Shown piece after piece: positions 26,101-39,800 of a DNA stretch of 64,000 nucleotides (positions are counted from its first letter, which is position 1; each line of letters opens with the position of its first letter). The stretch is taken from contig JAPYXD010000390.1 in NCBI GenBank assembly GCA_030998225.1, positions 1 to 64,000 on the forward strand, in the 5' to 3' direction. A program made the translations under genes and the position numbers. The notes beneath the pieces are model-generated. The model saw only the letters and a program-made list of their open reading frames with translations, made no database searches and was not told the origin of the DNA. This DNA comes from Diplolepis rosae. Taxonomy: Eukaryota > Arthropoda > Insecta > Hymenoptera > Diplolepididae.

Positions 26101-27970
26101 GGGCATGGTAGCAGATTTTCTTTCACTTTTACAATTTATAAGTCAACAACTGCATTTCAGAAACCATGTAGGATCCGGGTCAAAACATATTTTTGTATTT
26201 TAATTCCTGGATCCAAATGCCAAATAGGAATCAGGTAGGGTCGGGCAGCAGATTTCCTTTCACCTTTACAATTTATAAGTCAACAACTGCATTTCTGAAA
26301 CCATGTAGGATCCGGGTCCAAACATATTTTTGCATTTTAATTCCTGGATCCAAATGCAAAATAGGAACCAGGTAGGGCCGGGTAGCAGATTTCCTTTCAC
26401 CTTTACAATTTATAAGTCAACAACTGCATTTCTGAAACCATGTAGGATCCGGGTCCAAACATATTTTTGCATTGTAATTCCTGGATCCAAATGCAAAAAG
26501 GAACCAGGTAGGGCCGGGTAGCAGATTTTCTTTCACCTTTACAATTTATAAGTCAACAACTGCCTTTCAAAAACCATGTAGGATCCGGGTCCAAACATAT
26601 TTTTGCATTGTAATTCCTGGATCCTAATGCAAAAAGGAACGAGGTAGGGCCGGGTAGCAGATTTTCTTTCACCTTTACAATTTATAAGTCAACAACTGCC
26701 TTTCAGAAACCATGTAGGATCCGGGTCCAAACATATTTTTGCATTTGAATTCCTGGATCCAAATGCCAAATAGGAATCAGGTAGGGTCGTGCAGCAGATT
26801 TTTTTTCACCTTTACAATTTATAAGTCAACAACTGCCTTTCTGAAACCATGTAGGATCCGGGTCCAAACATATTTTTGCATTTTAATTCCTAGATCCAAA
26901 TGCAAAATAGGATACATGTAGGGTTGGGCAGCAGATTTTCTTTCACTTTTACAATTTATAAGTCAACAACTGCATTTCTGAAACCATGTAGGATCCGGGT
27001 CCAAACATATTTTTGCATTTTAATTCCTGGATCCAAATGCAAAATAGGATCCAGGTAGGGTTGGGCAGCAGATTTTCTTTCACATTTACAATTTATAAGT
27101 CAACAACTGCATTTCTGAAACCATGTAGGATCCGGGTCCAAACATATTTTTGTATTTTAATTCCTGGATCCAAATGCCAAATAGGAATCAGGTAGGGTCG
27201 GGCAGCAGATTTCCTTTCACCTTTACAATTTATAAGTCAACAACTGCATTTCTGAAACCATGTAGGATCCGGGTCAAAACATATTTTTGTATTTTAATTC
27301 CTGGTCCAAATGCCAAATAGGAATCAGGTAGGGTCGGGCAGCAGATTTCCTTTCACCTTTACAATTTATAAGTCAACAACTGCCTTTCAGAAACCATGTA
27401 GGATCCGGGTCCAAACATATTTTTGCATTTTAATTCCTGGATCCAAATGCAAAATAGGAACCAGGTAGGGCCGGGTAGCAGATTTTCTTTCACCTTTACA
27501 ATTTATAAGTCAACAACTGCCTTTCAGAAACCATGTAGGATCCGGGTCAAAACATATTTTTGCATTTTAATTCCTGGATCCAAATGCAAAATAGGAACCA
27601 GGTAGGGCCGGGTAGCAGATTTTCTTTCACCTTTACAATTTATAAGTCAACAACTGCATTTCTGAAACCATGTAGTATCCGGGTCCAAACATATTTTTGC
27701 ATTTGAATTCCTGGATCCAAATGCAAAATAGGAAATAGGTAGGGTCGGGCAGCAGATTTCCTTTCACATTTACAATTTATAAGTCAACAACTGCCTTTAT
27801 TAAACCATGTAGGATCCGGGTCCAAACATATTTTTGCATTTTAATTCCTGGATCCAAATGCAAAATAGGAACCAGGTAGGTTCGGGCAGCAGATTTTCTT
27901 TCACCTTTACAATTGATAAGTCAATAACTGCCTTTCAGAAACTATGTAGGATCCGGGTCCAAACATATTT
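23186..27970. repeat. Left-domain HOR block, 4,785 bp (about 35 monomers)
   Basis: The marker unit is followed by an E unit at 23460 and by the A-F pair at 24144 (+958). Units keep register with the next block: 22638 to 27423, 22883 to 27669 and 24144 to 28929 are all 4,785 or 4,786 bp apart. An E unit at 26739 precedes the next marker by 1,232 bp. Confidence 0.77.
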
Positions 27971-30900
27971 TTGCATTTGATTTCCTGGATCCAAATGCCA
28001 AATAGGAATCAGGTAGGGTCGTGCAGCAGATTTTTTTTCACCTTTACAATTTATAAGTCAACAACTGCCTTTCTGAAACCATGTAGGATCCGGGTCCAAA
28101 CATATTTTTGCATTTTAATTCCTGGATCCAAATGCAAAATAGGATCCAGGTAGGGTTGGGCAGCAGACTTACTTTCACTTTTACAATTTATAAGTCAACA
28201 ACTGAATTTCTGAAACCAGGTAGGATCCGGGTCCAAATATATTTTTGCATTTGAATTCCTGGATCCAAATGCCAAATAGGAATCAGGTAGGGTCGTGCAG
28301 CAGATTTTCTTTCACCTTTACAATTTATAAGTCAACAACTGCCTTTCAGAAACCATGTAGGATCCGGGTCAAAACATATTTTTGTATTTTAATTCCTGGA
28401 TCCAAATGCCAAATAGGAATCAGGTAGGGTCGGGCAGCAGATTTCCTTTCACCTTTACAATTTATAAGTCAACAACTGCATTTCTGAAACCATGTAGGAT
28501 CCGGGTAGAAACATATTTTTATATTTTAATTCCTGGATCCAAATGCAAAATAGGAACCAGGTAGGGCCGGGTAGCAGATTTTCTTTCACCTTTACAATTT
28601 ATAAGTCAACAACTGCCTTTCAGAAACCATGTAGGATCCGGGTCCAAACATATTTTTGCATTTTAATTCCTGGATCCAAATGCCAAATAGGAATCAGGTA
28701 GGGTCGGGCAGCAGATTTCCTTTCACCTTTACAATTTATAAGTCAACAACTGCATTTCTGAAACCATGTAGGATCCGGGTCCAAACATATTTTTGCATTT
28801 GAATTCCTGGATCCAAATGCAAATTGGAATCAGGTAGGGTCGTGCAGCAGATTTTTTTTCACCTTTACAATTTATAAGTCAACAACTGCCTTTCAGAAAC
28901 CATGTAGGATCCGGGTCCAAACATATTTTTGCATTTTAATTCCTGGATCCAAATGCAAAATAGGAACCAGGTAGGGCCGGGTAGCAGATTTTCTTTCACC
29001 TTTACAATTTATAAGTCAACAACTGCATTTCTGAAACCATGTAGGATCCGGGTCCAAACATATTTTTACATCGTAATTCCTGGATCCAAATGCAAAAAGG
29101 AACCAGTTAGGGCCGGGTAGCATATTTACTTTCACCTTTACAATTTGCAAGTTTTCAACTGCCTTTCAGAAACCATGTAGGATCCGGGTGCAAACATATT
29201 TTTGAATTTTAATTCCTGGATCCAAATGCCAAATAGGAATCAGGTAGGGTCGGGCAGCAGATTTTCTTTCACCTTTACAATTTATAAGTCAACAACTGCC
29301 TTTCAGAAACCATGTAGGATCCGGGTCCAAACATATTTTTGTATTTTAATTCCTGGATCCAAATGCCAAATAGGAATCAGGTAGGGTCGGGCAGCAGATT
29401 TCCTTTCACCTTTACAATTTATAAGTCAACAACTGCATTTCTGAAACCATGTAGGATCCGGGTCCAAACATATTTTTGCATTTTAATTCCTGGATCCAAA
29501 TGCAAATTGGAATCAGGTAGGGTCGTGCAGCAGATTTTTTTTCACCTTTACAATTTATAAGTCAACAACTGCCTTTCAGAAACCATGTAGGATCCGGGTC
29601 CAAACATATTTTTGCATTTTAATTCCTGGATCCAAATGCAAAATAGGAACCAGGTAGGGCCGGGTAGCAGATTTTCTTTCACCTTTACAATTTATAAGTC
29701 AACAACTGCATTTCTGAAACCATGTAGGATCCGGGTCCAAACATATTTTTACATCGTAATTCCTGGATCCAAATGCAAAAAGGAACCAGTTAGGGCCGGG
29801 TAGCAGATTTTCTTTCACCTTTACAATTTATAAGTCAACAACTGCCTTTCAGAAACCATGTAGGATCCGGGTCCAAACATATTTTTGCATTTTAATTCCT
29901 GGATCCAAATGCAAAATAGGAACCAGGTAGGGCCGGGTAGCAGATTTTCTTTCACCTTTACAATTTATAAGTCAACAACTGCCTTTCAGAAACCATGTTG
30001 GATCCGGGTCCAAACATATTTTTGCATTTGAATTCCTGGATCCAAATGCAAAATAGGAATCAGGTAGGGTTGTGCAGCAGATTTACTTCCACCTTTACAA
30101 TTTATAACTCAACAACTGCCTTTCTGAAACCATGTAGTACCCGGGTCCAAACATATTTTTGCATTTTAATTCCTGGATCCAAATGCAAAATAGGAACCAG
30201 GTAGGGCCGGGTAGCAGATTTTCTTTCACCTTTACAATTTATAAGTCAACAACTGCATTTCTGAAACCATGTAGGATCCGGGTCCAAAAAGATTTTTGCA
30301 TTTTAATTCCTGGATCCAAATGCAAAATAGGAACCAGGTAGGGTTGGGCAGCAGATTTTCTTTCACCTTTACAATTTATAAGTCAACAACTGCATTTCTG
30401 AAACCATGTAGGATCCGGGTCCAAACATATTTTTGTATTTTAATTCCTGGATCCAAATGCCAAATAGGAATCAGGTAGGGTCGGGCAGCAGATTTCCTTT
30501 CACCTTTACAATTTATAAGTCAACAACTGCATTTCTGAAACCATGTAGGATCCGGGTCAAAACATATTTTTGTATTTTAATTCCTGGTCCAAATGCCAAA
30601 TAGGAATCAGGTAGGGTCGGGCAGCAGATTTCCTTTCACCTTTACAATTTATAAGTCAACAACTGCATTTCTGAAACCATGTAGGATCCGGGTCAAAACA
30701 TATTTTTGTATTTTAATTCCTGGATCCAAATGCAAAATAGGAACCAGGTAGGGCCGGGTAGCAGATTTTCTTTCACCTTTACAATATATAAGTCAACAAC
30801 TGCATTTCAGAAACCATGTAGGATCCGGGTCCAAACATATTTTTGCATTTTAATTCCTGGATCCAAATGCAAAATAGGAACCAGGTAGGGCCGGGTAGCA

Positions 30901-31253
30901 GATTTTCTTTCACCTTTACAATTTATAAGTCAACAACTGCATTTCTGAAACCATGTAGGATCCGGGTCCAAACATATTTTTGCATTTGAATTCCTGGATC
31001 CAAATGCAAAATAGGAAATAGGTAGGGTCGGGCAGCAGATTTCCTTTCACATTTACAATTTATAAGTCAACAATTGCCTTTATTAAACCATGTAGGATCC
31101 GTGTCCAAACATATTTTTGCATTTTAATTCCTGGATCCAAATGCAAAATAGGAACCAGGTAGGTTCGGGCAGCAGATTTTCTTTCACCTTTACAATTGAT
31201 AAGTCAATAACTGCCTTTCAGAAACTATGTAGGATCCGGGTCCAAACATATTT
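27971..31253. repeat. Left-domain HOR block, 3,283 bp (about 24 monomers)
   Basis: The block shares marker, E unit (+274) and A-F pair (+958) with its neighbours. The A-F pair is repeated 683 bp later (28929 and 29612), as in the blocks at 19911 and 31254. The unit pair at 27423 and 30706 confirms the 3,283-bp shift. The marker reads ctttacaattt where most others read ctttgcaattt. Confidence 0.76.
29044..29179 (+). repeat. Reference monomer, type F (136 bp)
   Basis: Type F has tttttacatcgtaattcc in place of tttttgcattttaattcc, followed by aaatgcaaaaaggaacc and cagttagggccggg. The acatcg change destroys the left arm of the dyad. In the left domain F units sit about 1.1 kb downstream of the block markers at 19911, 23186, 27971 and 31254, directly after an A unit. 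It persists in the right domain at several places, including 37.1, 40.1, 44.6, 48.5, 58.9 and 63.5 kb. Confidence 0.86.
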
Positions 31254-34200
31254 TTGCATTTGATTTCCTGGATCCAAATGCCAAATAGGAATCAGGTAGG
31301 GTCGTGCAGCAGATTTTTTTTCACCTTTGCAATTTATAAGTCAACAACTGCATTTCTGAAACCATGTAGGATCCGGGTCCAAACATATTTTTGCATTTTA
31401 ATTCCTGGATCCAAATGCAAAATAGGAACCAGGTAGGTTCGGGCAGCAGATTTTCTTTCACCTTTACAATTTATAAGTCAACAACTGCATTTCTGAAACC
31501 ATGTAGGATCCGGGTCCAAATATATTTTTGCATTTGAATTCCTGGATCCAAATGCCAAATAGGAATCAGGTAGGGCCGGGTAGCAGATTTTCTTTCACCT
31601 TTACAATTTATAAGTCAACAACTGCCTTTCAGAAACCATGTAGGATCCGGGTCAAAACATATTTTTGTATTTTAATTCCTGGATCCAAATGCCAAATAGG
31701 AATCAGGTAGGGCCGGGCAGCAGATTTTCTTTCACTTTTACAATTTATAAGTCAACAACTGCCTTTCAGAAACCATGTAGGATCCGGGTCCAAACATATT
31801 TTTATATTTTAATTCCTGGATCCAAATGCAAAATAGGAACCAGGTAGGGCCGGGTAGCAGATTTTCTTTCACCTTTACAATTTATAAGTCAACAACTGCC
31901 TTTCAGAAACCATGTAGGATCCGGGTCAAAACATATTTTTGTATTTTAATTCCTGGTCCAAATGCCAAATAGGAATCAGGTAGGGTCGGGCAGCAGATTT
32001 CCTTTCACCTTTACAATTTATAAGTCAACAACTGCATTTCTGAAACCATGTAGGATCCGGGTCCAAACATATTTTTGCATTTTAATTCCTGGATCCAAAT
32101 GCAAATTGGAATCAGGTAGGGTCGTGCAGCAGATTTCCTTTCACCTTTACAATTTATAAGTCAACAACTGCATTTCTGAAACCATGTAGGATCCGGGTCC
32201 AAACATATTTTTGCATTTTAATTCCTGGATCCAAATGCAAAATAGGAACCAGGTAGGGCCGGGTAGCAGATTTTCTTTCACTTTTACAATTTATAAGTCA
32301 ACAACTGCATTTCTGAAACCATGTAGGATCCGGGTCCAAACATATTTTTACATCGTAATTCCTGGATCCAAATGCAAAAAGGAACCAGTTAGGGCCGGGT
32401 AGCAGATTTACTTTCACCTTTACAATTTGCAAGTTTTCAACTGCCTTTCAGAAACCATGTAGGATCCGGGTCCAAACATATTTTTGTATTTTAATTCCTG
32501 GTCCAAATGCCAAATAGGAATCAGGTAGGGTCGGGCAGCAGATTTACTTTCACCTTTACAATTTATAAGTCAACAACTGCCTTTCAGAAACCATGTAGGA
32601 TCCGGGTCAAAACATATTTTTGTATTTTAATTCCTGGTCCAAATGCCAAATAGGAATCAGGTAGGGTCGGGCAGCAGATTTCCTTTCACCTTTACAATTT
32701 ATAAGTCAACAACTGCATTTCTGAAACCATGTAGGATCCGGGTCCAAACATATTTTTGCATTTTAATTCCTGGATCCAAATGCAAATTGGAATCAGGTAG
32801 GGTCGAGCAGCAGATTTTCTTTCACCTTTACAATTTATAAGTCAACAACTGCATTTCTGAAACCATGTAGGATCCGGGTCCAAACATATTTTTGCATTTT
32901 AATTCCTGGATCCAAATGCAAAATAGGAACCAGGTAGGGCCGGGTAGCAGATTTTCTTTCACCTTTACAATTTATAAGTCAACAACTGCATTTCTGAAAC
33001 CATGTAGGATCCGGGTCCAAACATATTTTTACATCGTAATTCCTGGATCCAAATGCAAAAAGGAACCAGTTAGGGCCGGGTAGCATATTTACTTTCACCT
33101 TTACAATTTGCAAGTTTTCAACTGCCTTTCAGAAACCATGTAGGATCCGGGTCCAAACATATTTTTGCATTTTAATTCCTGGATCCAAATGCAAAATAGG
33201 AACCAGGTAGGGCCGGGTAGCAGATTTTCTTTCACCTTTACAATTTATAAGTCAACAACTGCATTTCTGAAACCATGTAGGATCCGGGTCCAAACATATT
33301 TTTACATCGTAATTCCTGGATCCAAATGCAAAAAGGAACCAGTTAGGGCCGGGTAGCATATTTACTTTCACCTTTACAATTTGCAAGTAGACAAGTGCCT
33401 TACAGAAACCATGTAGGATCCGGGTCCAAACATATTTTTGCATTTTAATTCCTGGATCCAAATGCAAAATAGGAACCAGGTAGGGCCGGGTAGAAGATTT
33501 TCTTTCACCTTTACAATTTATAAGTCAACAACTGCCTTTCAGAAACCATGTAGGATCCGGGTCCAAACATATTTTTGTATTTTAATTCCTGGATCCAAAT
33601 GAGGAACCAGGTAGGGCCGGGTAGCAGATTTTCTTTCACCTTTACAATTTATAAGTCAACAACTGCCTTTCAAAAACCATGTAGGATCCGGGTCCAAACA
33701 TATTTTTGCATTGTAATTCCTGGATCCTAATGCAAAAAGGAACCAGGTAGGGCCGGGTAGCAGATTTACTTTCACCTTTACAATTTTCAAGTCTACAACT
33801 GCCTTTCAGAAACCATGTAGGATCCGGGTCCAAACAAATTTTTGTATTTTAATTCCTGGATCCAAATGCCAAATAGGAATCAGGTAGGGTTGGGCAGCAG
33901 ATTTCCTTTCACCTTTACAATTTATAAGTCAACAACTGCATTTCTGAAACCATGTAGGATCCGGGTCCAAACATATTTTTGCATTTTAATTCCTGGATCC
34001 AAATGCAAAATAGGAACCAGGTAGGGCCGGGTAGCAGATTTTCTTTCACCTTTACAATTTATAAGTCAACAACTGCCTTTCAGAAACCATGTAGGATCCG
34101 GGTCCAAACATATTTTTGCATTTGAATTCCTGGATCCAAATGCCAAATAGGAATCAGGTAGGGTCGGGCAGCAGATTTCCTTTCACCTTTGCAATTTATA

Positions 34201-36300
34201 AGTCTACAACTGCCTTTCAGAAACCATGTAGGATCCGGGTCCAAACATATTTTTGCATTGTAATTCCTGGATCCAAATGCAAAAAGGAACCAGGTAGGGC
34301 CGGGTAGCAGATTTTCTTTCACCTTTACAATTTATAAGTCAACAACTGCCTTTCAGAAACCATGTAGGATCCGGGTCAAAACATATTTTTGCATTTTAAT
34401 TCCTGGATCCAAATGCAAAAAGGAACGAGGTAGCGCCGGGTAGCATATTTACTTTCACCTTTACAATTTGCAAGTCGACAACTGCCTTTCAGAAACCATG
34501 TAGGATCCGGTTCCAAACATATTTTTGCATTTTAATTCCTGGTTCCAAATGCCAAATAGGAATCAGGTAGGGTCGGGCAGCAGATTTCCTTTCACCTTTA
34601 CAATTTATATGTCAACAACTGCCTTTCAGAAACCATGTAGGATCCGGGTCAAAACATATTTTTGTATTTTAATTCCTGGATCCAAATGCAAAATAGGGAT
34701 TAGGTAGGGCATGGTAGCAGATTTTCTTTCACTTTTACAATTTATAAGTCAACAACTGCATTTCTGAAACCATGTAGGATCCGGGTCAAAACATATTTTT
34801 GTATTTTAATTCCTGGTCCAAATGCCAAATAGGAATCAGGTAGGGTCGGGCAGCAGATTTCCTTTCACCTTTACAATTTATAAGTCAACAACTGCATTTC
34901 TGAAACCATGTAGGATCCGGGTCCAAACATATTTTTGCATTTTAATTCCTGGATCCAAATGCAAAATGGAATTAGGTAGGGTCGTGCAGCAGATTTCTTT
35001 TCACCTTTACAATTTATAAGTCAACAACTGCCTTTCAGAAACCAAGTAGGATCCGTGTCCAAACATATTTTTGCATTTTAATTCCTGGATCCAAATGCCA
35101 AATAGGAATCAGGTAGGGTCGGGCAGCAGATTTCCTTTCACCTTTACAATTTATAAGTCAACAACTGCATTTCTGAAACCATGTAGGATCCGGGTCCAAA
35201 CATATTTTTACATCGTAATTCCTGGATCCAAATGCAAAAAGGAACCAGTTAGGGCCGGGTAGCATATTTACTTTCACCTTTACAATTTGCAAGTTTTCAA
35301 CTGCCTTTCAGAAACCATGTAGGATCCGGGTCCAAACATATTTTTGCATTTTAATTCCTGGATCCAAATGCAAAATAGGAACCAGGTAGGGCCGGGTAGC
35401 AGATTTTCTTTCACCTTTACAATTTATAAGTCAACAACTGCATTTCTGAAACCATGTAGGATCCGGGTCCAAACATATTTTTGTATTTTAATTCCTGGAT
35501 CCAAATGCCAAATAGGAATCAGGTAGGGTCGGGCAGCAGATTTCCTTTCACCTTTACAATTTATAAGTCAACAACTGCATTTCTGAAACCATGTAGGAAC
35601 CGGGTCCAAACATATTTTTGCATTTTAATTCCTGGATCCAAATGCAAATTGGAATCAGGTAGGGTCGTGCAGCAGATTTACTTTCACCTTTACAATTTAT
35701 AAGTCAACAACTGCCTTTATTAAACCATGTAGGATCCGGGTCCAAACATATTTTTGCATTGTAATTCCTGGATCCAAATGCAAAAAGGAACCAGTTAGGG
35801 CCGGGTAGCAGATTTACTTTCACCTTTACAATTTGCAAGTCGACAACTGCCTTTCAGAAACCATGTAGGATGCGGGTCCAAACATATTTTTGCATTTTAA
35901 TTCCTGGATCCAAATGCAAAATAGGAACCAGGTAGGGCCGGGTAGCAGATTTTCTTTCACCTTTACAATTTATATGTCAACAACTGCCTTTCAGAAACCA
36001 TGTAGGATCCGGGTCCAAACATATTTTTGCATTGTAATTCCTGGATCCAAATGCAAAAAGGAACCAGGTAGGGCCGGGTAGCAGATTTTTTTTCACCTTT
36101 ACAATTTATAAGTCAACAACTGCCTTTCAGAAACCATGTAGGATCCGGGTCCAAACATATTTTTGCATTTTAATTCCTGGATCCAAATGCAAAATAGGAA
36201 CGAGGTAGGGCCGGGTAGCAGATTTACTTTCACCTTTACAATTTTCAAGTCGACAACTGCCTTTCAGAAACCATGTAGGATCCGGGTCCAAAAATATTTT
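31254..36300. repeat. Last left-domain block and transition zone
   Basis: It starts like the other blocks (marker, then the A-F pair at +957 and again 681 bp later). From about 32.9 kb the order breaks down into short repeats: A-F pairs at 32892 and 33165 are only 273 bp apart. No further marker follows. Units with ggtagcgcc (34389) and a 6-bp deletion (near 33,600) foreshadow the right domain. Confidence 0.68.
33590..33612. repeat. Monomer with 6-bp deletion in the transition zone
   Basis: The sequence ggatccaaatgaggaacc lacks the caaaat that normally precedes aggaacc. The right dyad arm is lost. I noticed only this copy. Confidence 0.65.
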
Positions 36301-36847
36301 TGTATTTTAATTCCTGGAGCCAAATGCCAAATAGGAACCAGGTAGGGTCGGGTAGCAGATTTTCTTTCAACTTTACAATTTATAAGTCAACAACTGCCTT
36401 TTAGAAACCATAAAGGATCCGGGTCCAAACATATTTTTGCATTGTAATTCCTGGATCCAAATGCCAAATAGGAACCAGGTAGGGTCGGGCAGCAGATTTT
36501 CTTTCACATTTACAATTTATAAGTCAACAACTGCCTTTCTTAAACCATGAAGGTTCCGGTTCCAAACATATTTTTGCATTTTATTTCAGGGATCCATTTG
36601 CCAAATAGAAACCAGGTAGGCCCGGGTAGCAGATTTTCTTTCAACTTTACAATTTATAAGTCAACAACTGCCTTTTAGAAACCATAAAGGATCCGGGTCC
36701 AAACATATTTTTGCATTGTAATTCCTGGATCCTAATGCAAAATAGAAAATAGGTAGGGTCGGGCAGCAGATTTCCTTTCACATTTACAATTTATAAGTCA
36801 ACAAATGCCTTTCTTAAACCATGTAGGATCCGGGTCCAAACATATTT

Positions 36848-39800
36848 TTGCATTTTAATTCCTGCATCCAAATGCAAAATAGGAACCAGGTAGCGCCGGG
36901 TAGCAGATTTACTTTCACCTTTACAATTTGCAAGTCGACAACTGCCTTTCAGAAACCATGTAGGATCCGTGTCCAAACATATTTTTGCATTTTAATTCCT
37001 GGATCCAAATGCAAAATAGGAACCAGGTAGGGCCGGGTAGCAGATTTACTTTCACCTTTACAATTTATAAGTCAACAACTGCATTTCTGAAACCATGTAG
37101 GATCCGGGTCCAAACATATTTTTACATCGTAATTCCTGGATCCAAATGCAAAAAGGAACCAGTTAGGGCCGGGTAGCATATTTACTTTCACCTTTACAAT
37201 TTGCAAGTTTTCAACTGCCTTTCAGAAACCATGTAGGATCCGGGTGCAAACATATTTTTGTATTTTAATTCCTGGATCCAAATGCCAAATAGGAATCAGG
37301 TAGGGTCGGGCAGCAGATTTCCTTTCACCTTTACAATTTATAAGTCAACAACTGCATTTCTGAAACCATGTAGGATCCGGGTCCAAACATATTTTTGCAT
37401 TTTAATTCCTGGATCCAAATGCAAAATAGGAACCAGGTAGGGCCGGGTAGCAGATTTTCTTTCACCTTTACAATTTATAAGTCAACAACTGCCTTTCAGA
37501 AACCATGTAGGATCCGGGTCCAAACATATTTTTGCATTTGAATTCCTGGATCCAAATGCAAAAAGGAACCAGTTAGGGCCGGGTAGCAGATTTACTTTCA
37601 CGTTTACAATTTTCAAGTCGACAACTGCCTTTCAGAAACCATGTAGGATCCGGGTCCAAACATATTTATCTATTTTAATTCCTGTATCCAAATGCCAAAT
37701 AGGAATCAGGTAGTGTCGGGCAGAAGATTTCCTTTCACCTTTACAATTTATAAGTCAACAACTGCCTTTCAGAAACAAGGTAGAATCCGGGTCCAAACAT
37801 ATTTTTGCATTTTAATTCCTGCATCCAAATGCAAAATAGGAACCAGGTAGCGCCGGGTAGCAGATTTACTTTCACCTTTACAATTTGCAAGTCGACAACT
37901 GCCTTTCAGAAACCAAGTAGGATCCGTGTCCAAACATATTTTTGCATTTTAATTCCTGGATCCAAATGCCAAATAGGAATCAGGTAGGGTCGGGCAGCAG
38001 ATTTTTTTTCACCTTTACAATTTATGAGTCAACAACTGCCTTTTAGAAACCATGAAGGATCCGGGTCCAAACATATTTTTGCATTTTATTTCCAGGATCC
38101 ATATGCCAAATAGAAACCAGGTAGGCCCGGGTAGCAGATTTTATTTCACCTTTACAATTTATAAGTCAACAACTGCCTTTCAGAAACCATGTAGGATCCA
38201 GGTCCAAACATATTTCTGCATTTGAATTCCTGGATCCAAATGCCAAATAGGAATCAGGTAGGGTCGGGCAGCAGATTTCCTTTCACATTTACAATTTATA
38301 AGTCAACAACTGCCTGTCTTAAACCATGTAGGATCCGGGTCCAAACATATTTTTGCAGTTTAATTCCTGGATCCAAATGCAAAATAGGAAATAGGTAGGG
38401 TCGGGCAGCAGATTTCCTTTCACATTTACAATTTATAAGTCAACAACTGCCTTTATTAAACCATGTAGGATCCGGGTCCAAACATATTTTTGCATTGTAA
38501 TTCCTGGATCCAAATGCAAAAAGGAACCAGTTAGGGCCGGGTAGCAGATTTACTTTCACCTTTAAAATTTGCAAGTCGACAACTGCCTTTCAGAAACCAT
38601 GTAGGATCCGGGTCCAAACATATTTATCTATTTTAATTCCTGTATCCAAATGCCAAATAGGAATCAGGTAGTGTCGGGCAGAAGATTTCCTTTCACCATT
38701 ACAATTTATAAGTCAACAACTGCCTTTCTGCAACAAGGTAGAATCCGGGTCCAAACATATTTTTGCATTTTAATTCCTGCATCCAAATGCAAAATAGGAA
38801 CCAGGTAGCGCCGGGTAGCAGATTTACTTTCACATATACAATTTGCAAGTCGACAAATGCCTTTCAGAAACCAAGTAGGATCCGGGTCCAAACATATTTT
38901 TGCATTTTAATTCCTGGATCCAAATGCCAAATAGGAACCAGGTAGGGTCGTGCAGCAGATTTTTTCACCTTTACAATTTATGAGTCAACAACTGCCTTTA
39001 GAAACCATGAAGGATCCGGGTCCAAAAATATTTTTGCATTTTATTTCCAGGATCCATATGCCAAATAGAAACCAGGTAGGCCCGGGTAGCAGATTTTCTT
39101 TCACCTTTACAATTTATAAGTCAACAACTGCCTTTCAGAAACCATGTTGGATCCGGGTCCAAACATATTTTTGCATTTGAATTCCTGGATCCAAATGCAA
39201 AATAGGAAATAGGTAGGGTCGGGCAGCAGATTTCCTTTCACATTTACAATTTATAAGTCAACAACTGCCTTTATTAAACCATGTAGGATCCGGGTCCAAA
39301 CATATTTTTGCATTGTAATTCCTGGATCCAAATGCAAAAAGGAACCAGTTAGGGCCGGGTAGCAGATTTTCTTTCACCTTTACAATTTATAAGTCAACAA
39401 CTGCCTTTCAGAAACCATGTTGGATCCGGGTCCAAACATATTTTTGCATTTTAATTCCTGGATCCAAATGCAAAATAGGAATCAGGTAGGGTCGGGCAGA
39501 AGTTTTCCTTTCACATTTACAATTTATAAGTCAACAACTGCCTTTCTTAAACCATGTAGGATACGGGTCCAAACATATTTTTGCATTTTAATTCTTGGAT
39601 CCACATGCCAAATAGGAACCAGGTAGGGTCGGTGAGCAGATTTTCTTTCACCTTTACAATTTATAAGTCAATAACTGCCTTTTAGAATCCATAAAGGATC
39701 CGGGTCCAAACATATTTTTGCATTTTTATTCCTGGATCCAAATGCCAAATAGGAACCAGGTAGGGTCGGGCAGCAGATTTTCTTTCACATTTACAATTTA

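Larger units (their letters stand above)
1..36300. repeat. Left domain of the array (types A-G)
   Basis: This domain is made of A, B, C, D, E, F and G units. The marks ccataaagg, caactttac and the ccaggatccatatg form were not seen here, while they are frequent further right. Eight copies of a marker monomer divide it into long blocks. The right limit is set at the first cluster of right-type marks (caactttac near 36,367, ccataaagg near 36,408, ccatgaaggttcc near 36,546). The change may be gradual over 33.4-36.5 kb. Confidence 0.8.
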
